In this document: piece after piece, positions 37,750 to 48,779 of the stretch | Numbering within the stretch: position 1 is the first letter of the stretch | Layout of the letters: the number at the start of each line of letters is the position of its first letter | The notes under the pieces: model-generated | Databases searched by the model: none | What the model saw: only the letters and a program-made list of their open reading frames with translations | What the model was told of the DNA's origin: nothing | Translations under genes and position numbers: made by a program | Origin: Sphagnum compactum | Lineage: Eukaryota; Bryophyta; Sphagnopsida; Sphagnales | NCBI GenBank assembly: GCA_965153455.1 | Contig: OZ234493.1 | Coordinates: 32,416,213-32,480,212 of the forward strand | Length of the DNA: 64,000 nt | Reading direction: 5' to 3'

Positions 37750-38320
37750 CAGAATCTCCTTCTCAGACACATCCAAATGTTTCCAAGCTCCCGCCAACGG
37801 CACTCATATTCTGTCCGCACTCTACTTTTCCAGCTTCAAACACCAGAAATCTGTGCTCATGTCAAACCTCCGCGCGACAATCTCCTGGCCACATCCTCAA
37901 ACTCGTAGTAGCCATTCTCGGGGGGGGGTTTGTTCGTTCCATCTTAAAGAAAATCTATTCCGTAAGGAAACAACAAATGCATCAGAAAAAACAGGAGGTA
38001 CTTACTTCATCGCGGGATCCACTGCTTGCAATTCCAAACCATTCCGAACCCGATGCAAAAAAAGTGACGCGAAGGAAACGAAGGAAGCACCAGCAAACAA
38101 CAAACAATGACAGTGTTGTGCGTAATGGAGCTGCTCCTGCTGCTGCTGCTGCGGCGATGGTGATTCTCGTGCGTAGTTGTCCAACGCTCGCGAACGTTCA
38201 CGGTTCCACTTCCACTGAGACGTTCCTCGTTTCCTGGTTTTCTCCGCCCTTGTTCCCTAACACACAATTCTATGTACCGTAACGAGAGTTCTAAAAACAA
38301 ACAAACAAACAACCCTATCT
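37750..38320 (-). other. Probable 5' leader exon and promoter of SCAB
   Basis: On the minus strand a GTAAGT donor follows ATGAA near 38,001-38,006. A non-coding first exon, or an extra N-terminal coding exon, may end there. Upstream is a CTG/CAG microsatellite at about 38,130-38,156. No frame could be joined with confidence to the SCAB coding exons. Confidence 0.4.
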
Positions 38321-39333
38321 GATATTAGCCACAATCGCCTAAATTTGTTTGTGCGAATTTTCGTTCAAATGCCAAAAATTAATTAATTAAATAAATTGGA
38401 ACTGGAACCAGTTTTTTTTTTTCTTTCTTTCTTCATGTTGCTCCCAAAAGTGGCGATCAGCCACAAGAGGATTTAGCCAAATCTAGCCTGCAGGCAAATA
38501 GAGAAGTAGAAAATCTATGAATACTATTACATGTTGGTGAACCACTAGAACCCTATTAGCTAAATATGGCAATTTCAAAAGGAAAAAAAAAAGCTAGAAA
38601 TTTTGCTCAAACTCTAAAAGGATGTGTAAATTTTTCTATTTTTCTTTTTGGAATGTAGCCAAACTTTGGTTATTCCTCTTGCAGATGATTGCTTATGTGG
38701 CTACATCACATATTTGAAAAAAAAAAAAAAACCCTTGTTTCCAAAGCTAAAAAAATGAGTTGATATTATTTTTGGGTAATTTTTTTTTTTTTTTTAATTT
38801 CAATATGGAAGTTGACCCTAGGTAACTTGCAAGAGTGGGCAAGTTAACATGAATGGTCAAGGCACATGTAGTGTATTTGGAGAGTGGATTATTTTAGATA
38901 ACATGATTTGCAATGTTTTTTTTTTTTTCAATTTGGTTAAGTTGGTCATGTTGCAATTGGGGTTTAGAATAGTTAATCACGTGTTAAAATAGTGTTATGT
39001 GTTTGAGCAGATTATTGACAACACCCTCACTTCGAAATGTCAACTTTTTGGCAAATTTACAAATTATTGAACTAAAGATATATTTACGTTGCAAACCACA
39101 GTAGTTGCTCAAAATGTAAAATTAACTTTTTTCTTTTTCTTTTTCTTTTTTTTTTCCTTTTTTTAATTTACGTAGATGTGAAAGCAATCTACATGATACA
39201 AAGTTATTAGTACCAATTTCAAGCAAGTTTTTAAAATTTATTAGGCAATTTTCATTTTTGCAACTTAAATTAGAACCTCCACCAAAATCTGAAATTAGAA
39301 TTGAATTTCAAACAAAAAAACAGAATTTGGAAT
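38321..39333. other. AT-rich spacer with homopolymers
   Basis: Runs of A and T (near 38,411, 38,717, 38,779, 38,918, 39,140) and AT-rich DNA. No gene or structured repeat was recognised. Confidence 0.6.
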
Positions 39334-39519
39334 TCTTGACAATTTGAATTGGATATGAATTTTGAAAATAGTTCACAAGTTAGAACTATTATGTTGAATT
39401 CCAATTAATAAATAGGACCATAAAAATGTTATCTACCTAAATGAATACAAAAAATCACGGTCTAGATCAATTAGCTAATTCGAGTAATTATGTATTAAAT
39501 ATAAAGTGTCTTGTCAACA
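39334..39519 (-). repeat. 3' LTR of the Copia remnant (approximate left end)
   Basis: The right boundary is firm: GTCAACA ends at 39,519 next to CCCCCC, which is the polypurine tract on the other strand. The left end at TCTTGAC (39,334) is inferred from alignment by eye to TGTTGAC at 42,930. Confidence 0.6.
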
Positions 39520-40397
39520 CCCCCCATGCTATTCTCATAGACTTTGTAAGTCATAATGGACGCATTGTTAGGGCTTGAAAAACTAGAATCCTAGCCTCAA
39601 GTTATGATGGCAATTGTAAGAGTAATGTGGTCACTCACAAGTAATAGTTCACCCATCCCTAGTGGCCACATTCAACCAACAATTTGGACAATTTAGAGAC
39701 ACATATCATCTTGAGTAAGTTTTTCATTTTATCACAACACCTTCCAATTTTTAGCGACTGAATGAGTTTTCATCCTTCACTTTTGACCGTTGTGATTGTG
39801 GCTTAGCTCAGGAAATTGATTGTTTCGCACCAAATTTGTGGAGCTTGCTATGGCTGGTAAATGGCGCAACATAGTTGTGCATCTCCAAAAACAAGTGTAA
39901 TAAATTGGAACTGACTGCGTATTTCTGATTGGTCGATCATAATGATTGGTCCAAGAAAGTGAATCATTATACCTTCATCTTTCACAATTGGAGGCAATTG
40001 TTTTTTGTTGCATATGGTCAAGTTTTGTATTTGGGTGGAAGATCTTTGATAAAGTGAATGGTGTAGCTAGAAATATATTTATGCAATTAATCCAAGAATT
40101 GACAATACCCCCTCTCAATCGACTTAACTTTAGATGACATTTGGAAGAGCAATCTTCATTCTTCCTTTCTTGTTGACTCTCAAGAAATGGAAAGAAACTA
40201 TGATAGCTTTTCCAAGGTTGTGCCAAATCAAAAAAGGCGTGGTTGAGCTTGGAGATTAATCCATGATGTCAAATCTTTCGATTTTGATTCCTCTCATTCC
40301 TAATGCATTGGTAATTCATGATTTATGTGGCCACACTTGTGTGAACCATCTTTTACTTTGTTATTGTATTAATTTCAATGTGTAAATAGAAACTATC

Positions 40398-40717
40398 GTA
40401 GTACCTTTTCAGGTTCGGCATAATGTGCTGAATAATTAACATAATTTGAAGATTTTGATTCAATGCTTGAGTTTTTGATTTTGAATATTTTGACATATAA
40501 GGATTAAATTAAATAATGTTGCCACAATTTTCAGAAGTTTTTTTTATTGTGCGTTTGGTTAGACTAATGAATAAGGCTTCAACACTACATTGAATTAGTA
40601 GTGGGTTCAAATTTGGCCGCCTTGATTGAATTTTCGACGTTCAATTTTATTTTATTTTTGAAAATTTAGACAAAAGTAAAAATACTATAATTTGTGCCGA
40701 ACTTGAAAAGGTACTAC
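40398..40717. mobile_element. ~320 bp inverted-repeat element with tRNA-like core, nested in Copia
   Basis: Terminal inverted repeats 40,398-40,420 and 40,695-40,717 match at 22 of 23 positions (GTAGTACCTTTTCAGGTTCG on the left arm). The interior has a tRNA-like stretch with an A-box-like TGGTTAGACTAATG (about 40,556-40,569) and B-box-like GGGTTCAAATTTG (about 40,603-40,615). It lies between the RNase H remnant and the polypurine tract of the Copia element, a gap far longer than normal for such elements, so it probably inserted there. No target duplication was found. Confidence 0.65.
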
Positions 40718-41094
40718 ACTAATTCAATTTGGTGATGGCATTTGTGCATGGGGCTATGCCCTAATTTTCTTACTTTGACTATCCAAGCCATAATTTTCTT
40801 ACCTAAAAAAAATGGGAAACCAAAACTATTTTTTACGTTAAATTGAGACAACCACTATTAAATAACTCTATGGTAGAACTAGTTAATGAAACATTAAATG
40901 AGTTGGAAGAGTTATATATCATGCTCTAACCATAGAAGATTATAAGATGCATCATAACATATAAAGAAGATGATAAATATTTTCATGAAGGTCTATAAAA
41001 ATTTATTAAAGATACTTGACTTTTCTCAAGCTCAATATTCTAATTTATTGTTAAAACTCTCAAACTTTATCTTTCCTAATGGCTTTATGTAAAA

Positions 41095-41275
41095 TTTTAG
41101 CTATAAGCTTATGAATATTGAATACATGTTTTATCTCAACTTCTCCTAAAAATAACTTTTCCCCAATGTAATGATATTACACCTCTATATATTTAATTTG
41201 AATGTGGAATATAAGGTTATTAACAATTATTATGCAACTCAATTTATCATCTAACATTTTTCATTTTGTGATGTG
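41095..41275 (-). pseudogene. Copia RNase H C-terminal fragment
   Basis: Minus-strand translation gives a degraded match to the Copia RNase H tail (canonical pattern DNxSxxxLxxNPVFHxRTKHIExxYHFIRExV). Here NNLIFHIQIKYIEV is followed by a stop, then YHYIGEKLFLGEVEIKHVF and KLIAKILHKAI. Gene is inactive. Confidence 0.65.
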
Positions 41276-42929
41276 TGATCATACCCATCTCCAAGAAGAT
41301 GATGGAGCTATGTACTTGCCTTTGTTTTGTCAATCTTGACACATGATTTTATTTTTCTTCTTTGGATGGTAATTGAACACATGTAGCATGTACTTTCAAC
41401 AACCTTTTTTCAACATCTTCTAATACCATTTTCAATTAACATTTGAACCCTAATTGATCCTTAATGAACAATTTCATCCCTCATCCAAAGAATTATTAAA
41501 AAGAATTATATTAAATTTGTGCCCTTTTTGTACAAAATCCCATAATCTAACATAACCTTTTAGGTATTTAAAATTTTTTGGCAACTTGTAGGTGTGGAAT
41601 TCTAAAAGTAACCTAATCACCATTAAGACTTGACAAATGTTACATATCATGCCTAATGTTGTATAAATATTAAAAAATCCAAACATTTTTTCTAAAAATT
41701 GTAAGGTTATTTAGTTTTTCATCCTTTTCTTTTTCATCTTGAATTCTTCAGGTAATGGTGAAGTTGTTGCATTGTTGTTGGTCATGCAGAATTTAATCAA
41801 AAATTAGTGCCCATGTTATTGTTGTGTCATGAAGATTCCACTACCAACGTTTCAAATTACTATAACTAAAAAATATCCCACATATTAGATCAATCATAGT
41901 AGTTATTTTTAAATTAAAATTTAACCTAAGTATTATTTTCCTTGTGGGCATTTAGTATATACAAGATTGTGATAACTATTTATTTTCAATGAAATAGCTA
42001 GTATAAACTGTAGTTAATATTATTTAATTTCAAACTTGGTTATTGAAGGTGTGAATCTTTTTCATACCATGCCCTAGGAGCTTGATGTTAGCATATAGGG
42101 CTTTAATGAATCAACAAATTGTATCTTCGTGTTTTTTTTTGATAAAACTTTGAAATACTGTGTCATGTAAGTTATAAATATTCCAAATTTCCACTTAAGT
42201 ATGTCATCTTAGCATTTAAAAGAAACATGTCCTATCATTATGTGTGGTTAGAGCCACAATTGACCTAATGGTGTTCCATTTAACAATTAATGAAAATGTC
42301 ATTGTAAAATCCTTGTTTTTTTTCTATTCAAAACCCTTGCAACAAAACACACCTTCAATTTCTTTGATTTTCCATCAAGGTTAGGTTTCATGAGTTGTAT
42401 ACCCGTTTAGTGATTATCAGGTTTATTTTCTTTCGATATATGTTCTGAAGTACCAAAGTGTTGCTTTTCCAAATGGATCCCATTTTTCGTTTCGATGATT
42501 TATTTTATTTGGACAACATGTTTGGACCCCCCTTGATTTGTGCAAACCTTGTTGATATAAATATTAAAGGTTAATTTATTAATATTTGTTTGTGACTTGA
42601 AAATTTTGAAAATAGCAAAATTATCACTTGATTATCCATAAAGCCTTTTCATCGCCCTTGATTATGAATTTTAAATGTTAACATTTGTAAACCTAGCCAA
42701 CTTGGTTGAAATAAGAAATGGTTCATCTAAGTTGTGCACAATTGTAACTAATGTGGCCAACCTATGGTTAACTTGGATTTGCATTATTCAAGTCGAACAC
42801 ATGGTTTTCTTTGTAAATGATAAAAAAAATTTACTCAATGTTGTTGGAACTAAACTATAGTTAGAAATGTAATGGAGTTCAATGCACATTTAAAGTCAGG
42901 GGATTAGAAGGCAACACACTATGATTCCA

Positions 42930-43167
42930 TGTTGACTTTCAAATAAGTTGATTGCTTATGAATTGATGATAAACAAAGAGTTCTAAATAAGCACATTTAA
43001 TTTCAAAATTTAATAGAGTGACTAACAAAGTTTGATAAAGATGGAATACCAATTAGTATGCAAGATTGTAAAAATGCTACCTACCTGAGTGAATCTAGTA
43101 AGCACAAATTAGATTACATATTTAATTAAAGTAATAATCTACTTAATATGAAGGTATCATGTCAACA
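42930..43167 (-). repeat. 5' LTR of the Copia remnant
   Basis: A 238 bp segment bounded by TGTTGAC (42,930) and GTCAACA (ending 43,167), the inverted TG...CA ends expected of an LTR. The primer-binding-site-like TGGAATCATAG (-) abuts it at 42,919-42,929. Confidence 0.65.
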
Positions 43168-44380
43168 AAAATCTCATCAAACAAATCTTTATTAGTTTGA
43201 GATGTTTTGTGTGCTTGGAGGTTGGAGCCCTTGGTTTTTAGTGTGGCTTGATATAGCCCTAAGAAATTCTTGTTTTGAATTATTCCATTTGTGTGGTTAC
43301 CATTGAGGCATCCCACCCTTTAAGGATTTTTTTGGGTACTTTTAATCGTTTGCAATACTTTCCAAAATGTTGTTCATGATGTCCAAGCTTCCTTTCTACA
43401 CATGTGAATGAATAGATTACTTCCTTGAATAAAATAATTTTTCTTCCCCCTTGTTTTGTATTATGGTCCAATGGGTTGATATCACCTAGGAACATGGCGA
43501 ACCTAGTAGTCTTTTTTTGTTAGGTGATAACAAGTTTTCTCAAGGCTTGTTCTATAGCGTAATTAGTTATCCCCACCATTGTTTCGCATCTCAAGGGTGT
43601 CCTCCAATGTGAAATTTCACACTACAAATGAAATTGATTGCATCCAAAGTGGAACCAATAGATGGTTGCCAATTCCACATGGGAAAAAACCTCAAAAAGT
43701 GCTTAAATAAGACACCCAAATTGGTTATGTACTATGAAATGGACAACTTACCACTATGATGAATATAAGTGGCACCTAACATAATGGCCAACCGTGAGCC
43801 CATTCTATTATGTTAAAATCTTTTGAGGAATTGTGATGTGCCATGACATAATCATGGAACAATATAAGAACTTCAATGATGGAACACGTGAATGTCATGG
43901 GAGCATCATTCGAACATGGGAACATCTTGGGAATTGTGAAAATGAAACATGAGAAACATAGTAATATGTAATATAATTTTATTTACATAGTAAACATGGA
44001 ACATAATTTTATTTATTTTCAAAAGTTTTGACATGTGACAACTTGAAGAGCAGTGGTGTTACCCATGTTACTATGTTTTTGAATGTAAAAAAAAAGGCAC
44101 CACAAATGTTACTAGACTAGGAATGTTGGTTGTATAAGACCAAACATATATATTGAGCATGTTGTATATCTTGGAATGAAGTACATGGATCTTCTCATGT
44201 GAGTCTCAATGTCATGATCCCACATTAACCTCATGATCCAACAAGTCTTACAAGTTGGAAATTTAGTTGATTTAGTTCCTACTTACCAAATATGTATGAG
44301 TTTTGTGCATGTATACAGTAATGATATACACATGGTGTGAGTGTAAGCGTATAAAATCTCACCCACATTAATGTAATACA
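43168..44380. other. AT-rich spacer, no gene seen
   Basis: No recognised coding content or structured repeat. The minus-strand open frame at 43,280-43,495 has no known motif, though it could be a relic of flanking transposon sequence. Confidence 0.5.
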
Positions 44381-44381
44381 T

Positions 44382-44740
44382 AGTGCAAGTGCAAAAAAAT
44401 GCACTTGCATGCAACATAATGGTTGAGTAAAGCCATGAAAAATCAGACAAATTCATTAAAAAAATCATACTAAGCAAAAATCATGTAGACATTGTTTTCT
44501 TTCAAATCGAATGTTTCATTAATCTTTTAAAATACATTTGAAGAATGGGTCAAACCATTGAAGTGAAAGTGCAAAACAAATGCACTTGCACACAACATAG
44601 TGTTTGAGTAAAGCCATGAAAAATCAGGCAAATTCGTAAAACATGAAAAATAATAAACAAAAATCATGTAGATGTGGTTTTTTTTCAAACCAAATGTTTC
44701 ATTAAAATCTTTGAGAATACATTTTTAAAATGGTACATAA
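44382..44740. repeat. ~180 bp tandem duplication
   Basis: Two diverged copies start AGTGCAAGTGCAAAA at 44,382 and AGTGAAAGTGCAAAA at 44,562. Both contain ATGCACTTGCA, TTGAGTAAAGCCATGAAAAA, AAAAATCATGTAGA and ATGTTTCATTAA in the same order. Period is about 180 bp. Confidence 0.85.
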
Positions 44741-45022
44741 TGATTTCCAAATTGAAACATGCATTTGTGTGATGCAATGTTAGATGAATGTATAGGATTG
44801 ACACATTACAGTCAGCCGGTCCATGTAACCCAGACACAAGAGGCCTCCACTAACCTGAAATAGCTGAGGATCAACATCAAACTAATTTCTTCTTGTTTAT
44901 GAATAAGTGGGTTATATCATGATCACCACGTCAATTATCTAGTTGATGAAAATAAGAATTAACCATAATAAGAATCACTTATAAGATTAAAGACCAAGGA
45001 GCCTCCGCATTCTTGAGGAATC

Positions 45023-45182
45023 AATTTACCTAGACTAGGGAGGTATTGAAAACTATGATGCCTACCCAATTGTCAAAGGCGATTGTGTTCACCGATTCCA
45101 CAATTTACCTAGACTAGGGAGGTATTGGAAGCTATGATGCCTACCCAATTGTCAAAGGCGATTGTGTTCACCAATTCCACAC
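45023..45182. repeat. ~80 bp tandem duplication inside fold-back element
   Basis: Two nearly identical copies contain CAATTTACCTAGACTAGGG, AGGTATTG, CTATGATGCCTACCCAATTG and CAAAGGCGATTGTGTTCACC. Only a few bases differ between them. Confidence 0.9.
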
Positions 45183-45356
45183 TTGCAATACGCAATCAAC
45201 TGCTCAAGGTTATTACATGCTACCCTGGATTATGATCTGGATGGATCTAATTCTATGCGATCATTTGTACTTATCTATCCATGCAAATGGTTTTCCTTTT
45301 CTTTTCAAATTTGGATTTGTATTGTCCAAGAGCAAAAGTATAATTTTGTTGGAGTG

Positions 45357-45480
45357 GCAGGGTTTGAACTTGGAATGCATCCCTTTACCGATGACTTCAT
45401 AACCCTATTGCTACTTGGAGGAAAATGTTATAGTCCCTCCCTTCATGCATGAAAAGAGGCTGTCTTGATTCTCATTACAG
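45357..45480 (-). repeat. Dispersed repeat family, copy 1
   Basis: The minus strand reads CTCTTTTCATGCATGAA, CATTTTCCTCCAAGTAGC, AATAGGGTTATG and then GCATTCCAAGTTCAAACC. It shares the order of words with the copies at 55.9, 56.04, 56.3 and 62.4 kb. Confidence 0.65.
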
Positions 45481-45769
45481 TTGCTTTGTAGCTGTAGCAG
45501 TAACCGGCTCCAGGCCACCAGTTGCTGGAAATAGGGGTGCCGCCTCGGCTATTTCAGGTGAGTGGAGACCTCTTGTGTCTGGGTTACATAGAAATTTTGG
45601 ATCCGACAACATGTCAGGAATAAAAACCATGTAAAAGAGAGAGGAAACCCAACTCTAAAGGAAACAGATGTTGCAGAGAAAACTCCACAGAAACACTTCA
45701 AGGTGGCTGTTATGTCAGTTCTAGCCAAACAAAAGCAAACACAGAACAAACACAACAAGCACGTGTGCA

Positions 45770-46315
45770 GTCATAAGCTTGTATGTGTCACTCACAAAAC
45801 AGTTTACAGAAACAATCAAGCTCTGCAAGCAGCCAGCAGAGAGCCCAGTGCAAGAATTGTGAGTGTCAATCACAAAGAAATCTACAGAAGAATCAAGCTT
45901 TGCAAGCAGCCAACTGAGTGCCATTCACAAAAAAATTACAGAACAGTCAAACTTTGCAAGCAGCCAACTGAGTGTCATCCACAAACAATTTTCAGAAACA
46001 ATCAAGCTTTGCAAACAGCCAGCTGAATGTCATTCACAAACAATTTTCAGAAACAATCAAGCTTTGCAAGCTGCCACCAAAGAGTTCAGAATATGGATCA
46101 GGATTGTTATTCACAAACAATTTACAGAACAATCAAACTTTGCAAGAAGCCAGCAGAGAATTCAGTGCATGGAGAAAGAATTTCCCAGAACATTCAAGCT
46201 TTGCAATCAGCCAGCAGAGAATTCAGTGCATCAATTGTCAGTTGTTGCTCACAAAGAATTTACAGAACAATTCAAGTGGTGTAAGCAGCCAGCATGGAGT
46301 TCATCAGTGCATGGA
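45770..46315. repeat. Minisatellite, ~55-80 bp units, directly 3' of LHCB6
   Basis: Eight diverged units are marked by AATCAAGCTTTGCAAGCAGCC-like words near 45,813, 45,891, 45,944, 45,999, 46,054, 46,130, 46,190 and 46,269. Between marks lie variants of CATTCACAAACAATTTTCAGA. Spacing is 53-79 bp. The array ends about 80 bp beyond the LHCB6 stop codon and so is likely in its 3' UTR or terminator region. The open frames crossing it (45,703-46,026; 45,863-46,447) are repeat artefacts. Confidence 0.88.
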
Positions 46316-46395
46316 GGAAAGCAAAAGGATTTTGTGTGGAGACCTTGTTACAACAGCAGTGCGACGAATTTTTTGTGTGTGTGTGTGTACACCTA

Positions 46396-47324
46396 TTACA
46401 ATCCAAGAGCACCGAGTGGGGTGAGGCCCTGTCCTGCTTCAAAGTAGAAGATAAGCATGGCTACCATGGCAAGCCGGGCATGCTTGATCTCTGCAAGCTG
46501 CAACCTCTCCAGCTTGCCTAAGTCTGGGGTGTAAACCCCATTCTTGATGTCACCTGCCAATGCCAAAGGGTCGAAGAACTTGCCACCAGGATACCCTTGC
46601 TGACCAGTAGTGTTGGTGAAATTCTCTGCAGTTTTGGACCAAGGAGTTGCCCACTCCACAGCTTGTGTCCCCGGGTTGACAAAGTCTACCCATCTCTTGG
46701 TCTCCACCCAGCCCATGAGCAGCAGCTGCGTTCCCAGAAGCGAACCGAAGGAGAAAGGAGCGACAGCGGCAGGGTCAGCACCCGCCTCGAACCACGGCAC
46801 GCCACTCCAGGCTTGACCGACGAAGATTCCCACCACGGCAGTCAGGGCCCATCTTCCGTGGATGAGCTCAGCTTCTCTGTACCATTTCAGAGCTGCGGGA
46901 TCCTTGCCCAACCCTAGAGGATCAAATCCGTAGTCTCCTGGAAGACTGTAAACCATGAACAGAATTTATGAGCAAATGCAGGGCAATTTTCCAATCTACG
47001 ACCATGGCAAATGAGTCAAGAGTCGAGAGAGAGAGAGACATACGAGCCATCGAGCCATTCGGGGTCGACTAAATTGCCACCGCCCTTGACGCCGGGAAGC
47101 CACGACAACTTGCGGCCGGGCTTGGTCGACCTGATGACCCTCTTGGTGGCCATAGCCGTAACACGGGGGCAGACATTGCCGACACCGAAAGAGACGGACG
47201 GAGAGGAGGACAAGCGCAGACCGCCGCCGCAACTACTGGCATTCGTCCCCTTCACGAAAGACGAACTGAACACAGCCGCAGTGCGCTGCTGCAGCGATAC
47301 GGACGCGCTGCTTGCAACTGCCAT
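46396..47324 (-). CDS. LHCB6: Chlorophyll a/b-binding protein CP24 of photosystem II
   Basis: Two exons on the minus strand, 47324-47044 and 46945-46396, encode 276 residues (Arabidopsis CP24 is about 258). Exon 1 begins with a Ser/Ala/Val-rich chloroplast transit peptide, then [23 protein letters not shown]. Exon 2 has [16 protein letters not shown], helix B with [70 protein letters not shown] and the last helix with [15 protein letters not shown]. The chain ends ALGL straight after that helix, the CP24 hallmark. [11 protein letters not shown] and the short tail separate it from LHCA proteins and other LHCBs. CP24 is a monomeric antenna linking LHCII trimers to the core with CP29. The intron is phase 2. 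A minisatellite lies just downstream. Confidence 0.95.
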
Positions 47325-47770
47325 TGCTAATCAACCGACGTCCTTTCGGTCTTGTTCTTGTTCTTATTCCTTCTTTCTCTTTGTCGAAAAACCACGAGCT
47401 TTACGTCCTCTTCCGTTTGCTGAAAACGCTCGCGTGGTTGCCAGAAAACGCGAACAACACAGTTTCAGCAACGCAACAACAACGACAACAACAACGACAA
47501 AGGCAACGACAACTGCAAAATGCAACTGGGAGCTTCGCGCTCAGCGCACGGGCAGACACTGAGCATTTTATTTTTCTCACGGGCAGCAAGATACTGTGTC
47601 TTTTTCCCCACAAGCTGCCAGAAGCCAATGTACACCGCGTCGCTACTGGGTGGCCTTATCGTAGCCAACGCCGCTGATTGGTTGCCAGGTAGTTTCATAT
47701 CCCTCCCTCCAATCAAACGCTTGCTTTGGTGGGCCCCCCCAAAGGGAGTGTTACTATTGGAAGGCTGATA
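47325..47770 (-). promoter_or_regulatory. LHCB6 promoter and 5' leader
   Basis: On the minus strand upstream of the start: a leader with TTG repeats, a TATA-like AAAAATAAAAT (47,565-47,575), an I-box GATAAGG (47,654-47,660) and a CCAATC box (47,676-47,681). I-box plus CCAAT elements are common in light-regulated LHC promoters. The TATA assignment is tentative. Confidence 0.45.
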
Positions 47771-48760
47771 TTTTTCGTGTTACTGTAATGCCTTGGGAAC
47801 GGAACGTTCCCCAGCTCTTTTTTCGTTCTCGCGATCCCCGTCAACTTGGGTCAGTTATTATTACTTGAAATTATGTAGCAAAGGAAGGTGCCCAGGATTA
47901 ATTAATTAATTAATTCAATAATTCATTAATTAAATATATTGTGATATCGAAAATTTGGCGAAACTTTCCCAAAAAAAATAGTAAAACTAGTTGAATTTAC
48001 ACTAGAAGAAAATTCAAAAATTCTCAAAAATTTTGGTTTAAAATGACAAAATTTGTATGGAAAGGAACACTCTTAGAGAGTACATATATAGTACATACCT
48101 ACATACATAAATACATAGGCCTAAGATAATGCCCTTGGAGGGGGGTTCTACCCAAATCTGGGGAGCTAAACAGTTTTAAGTTTAGGGGAGCATAATTTAT
48201 AATTTTTAAAAAATTAAATAGTAAAGGAAGGTGCATTTTTTAATATATGTATATGATTTTTAGAATTCTTAACATACATTTATACATTTTTCAATTCTTC
48301 TAAATTGGTGGGAAGAAGGGATTGCACATTGGGTGGTGGCCTTTACATGCTTTATGATCATGGCTATATAATCATGTAGGAAATAGGGATGGGATGTCTC
48401 ATATGTTATAAGCACATGCACATATGCATTGTTAAGAACTCCATGGTGATGGAAAATGTAGGGGAAATTACTTTCATTTTTTTTCCGAATGAAGTGCAAA
48501 AAAAAAAAGGTTCAGCTTATTGGATTTTTTTGGCAATTTATCTAAATGTAAATAGGGTGTTTAGATTTTCATCATGAAAATATACTTCAAATATATTCAA
48601 AACAAGTTTAATTTTAATAAAAAAGTCTTTTGATATTCCATTATTTCAAATCATACCAAAAAAAAATGCCTTTAGCTCATGTGTTCCATAATATATTTTA
48701 AAAACAATTTCCCTCTAGTGGAGAACATAGGTTTTGCCACCAATTTGCAACTCCAAATAT
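47771..48760. other. AT-rich spacer
   Basis: Contains an ATTA microsatellite (about 47,898-47,915) and ACAT tracts (about 48,093-48,112). No gene was recognised. Confidence 0.5.
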
Positions 48761-48779
48761 GGCAATTGATAAAACTTTA

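Larger units (their letters stand above)
39334..43167 (-). mobile_element. Decayed Ty1/Copia LTR retrotransposon
   Basis: Two diverged repeats in the same orientation bound the element: 42,930-43,167 (5' LTR, minus strand) and about 39,334-39,519 (3' LTR). Both begin, read on the minus strand, TGTTGACA and share TAAAAATG.TA.CTACCT and a TGTCAACA end. Directly inside the 5' LTR lies TGGAATCATAG, close to the initiator-tRNA(Met) primer-binding site TGGTATCAGAG. Directly before the 3' LTR lies a run GGGGGG, a polypurine tract. The interior near 41,095-41,275 (-) translates to an RNase H end: NLSCIIIVNNLIFH, then KYIEV, YHYIGEKLFLGEVEIKHV. Stops interrupt it. The rest of pol and gag is no longer readable, so the element is old and dead. 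Target-site duplication is not clear. Confidence 0.7.
44821..45591. mobile_element. Fold-back / MITE-like element with 49 bp inverted ends
   Basis: Arms 44,821-44,869 and 45,543-45,591 are inverted copies matching at 45 of 49 positions (shared words ATGTAACCCAGACACAAGAGG and ACCTGAAATAG). Inside are a tandem ~80 bp duplication (about 45,023-45,182) and a minus-strand copy of the dispersed repeat family that includes a B-box-like AGTTCAAACCC (45,360-45,370, minus strand). Small non-coding bodies between long inverted ends are typical of non-autonomous DNA transposons. Open frames at 45,162-45,452 are not supported. No target duplication was confirmed. Confidence 0.7.

Noticed and set aside
45863-46447. 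194-codon open frame in the LHCB6 3' region
   Set aside because: The peptide repeats mirror the minisatellite units and the frame runs into antisense LHCB6 sequence.
46396-46956. Assignment of the LHC gene to LHCA (photosystem I antenna)
   Set aside because: The [11 protein letters not shown] and [11 protein letters not shown] blocks and the short ALGL tail are those of CP24, not LHCA1-5.
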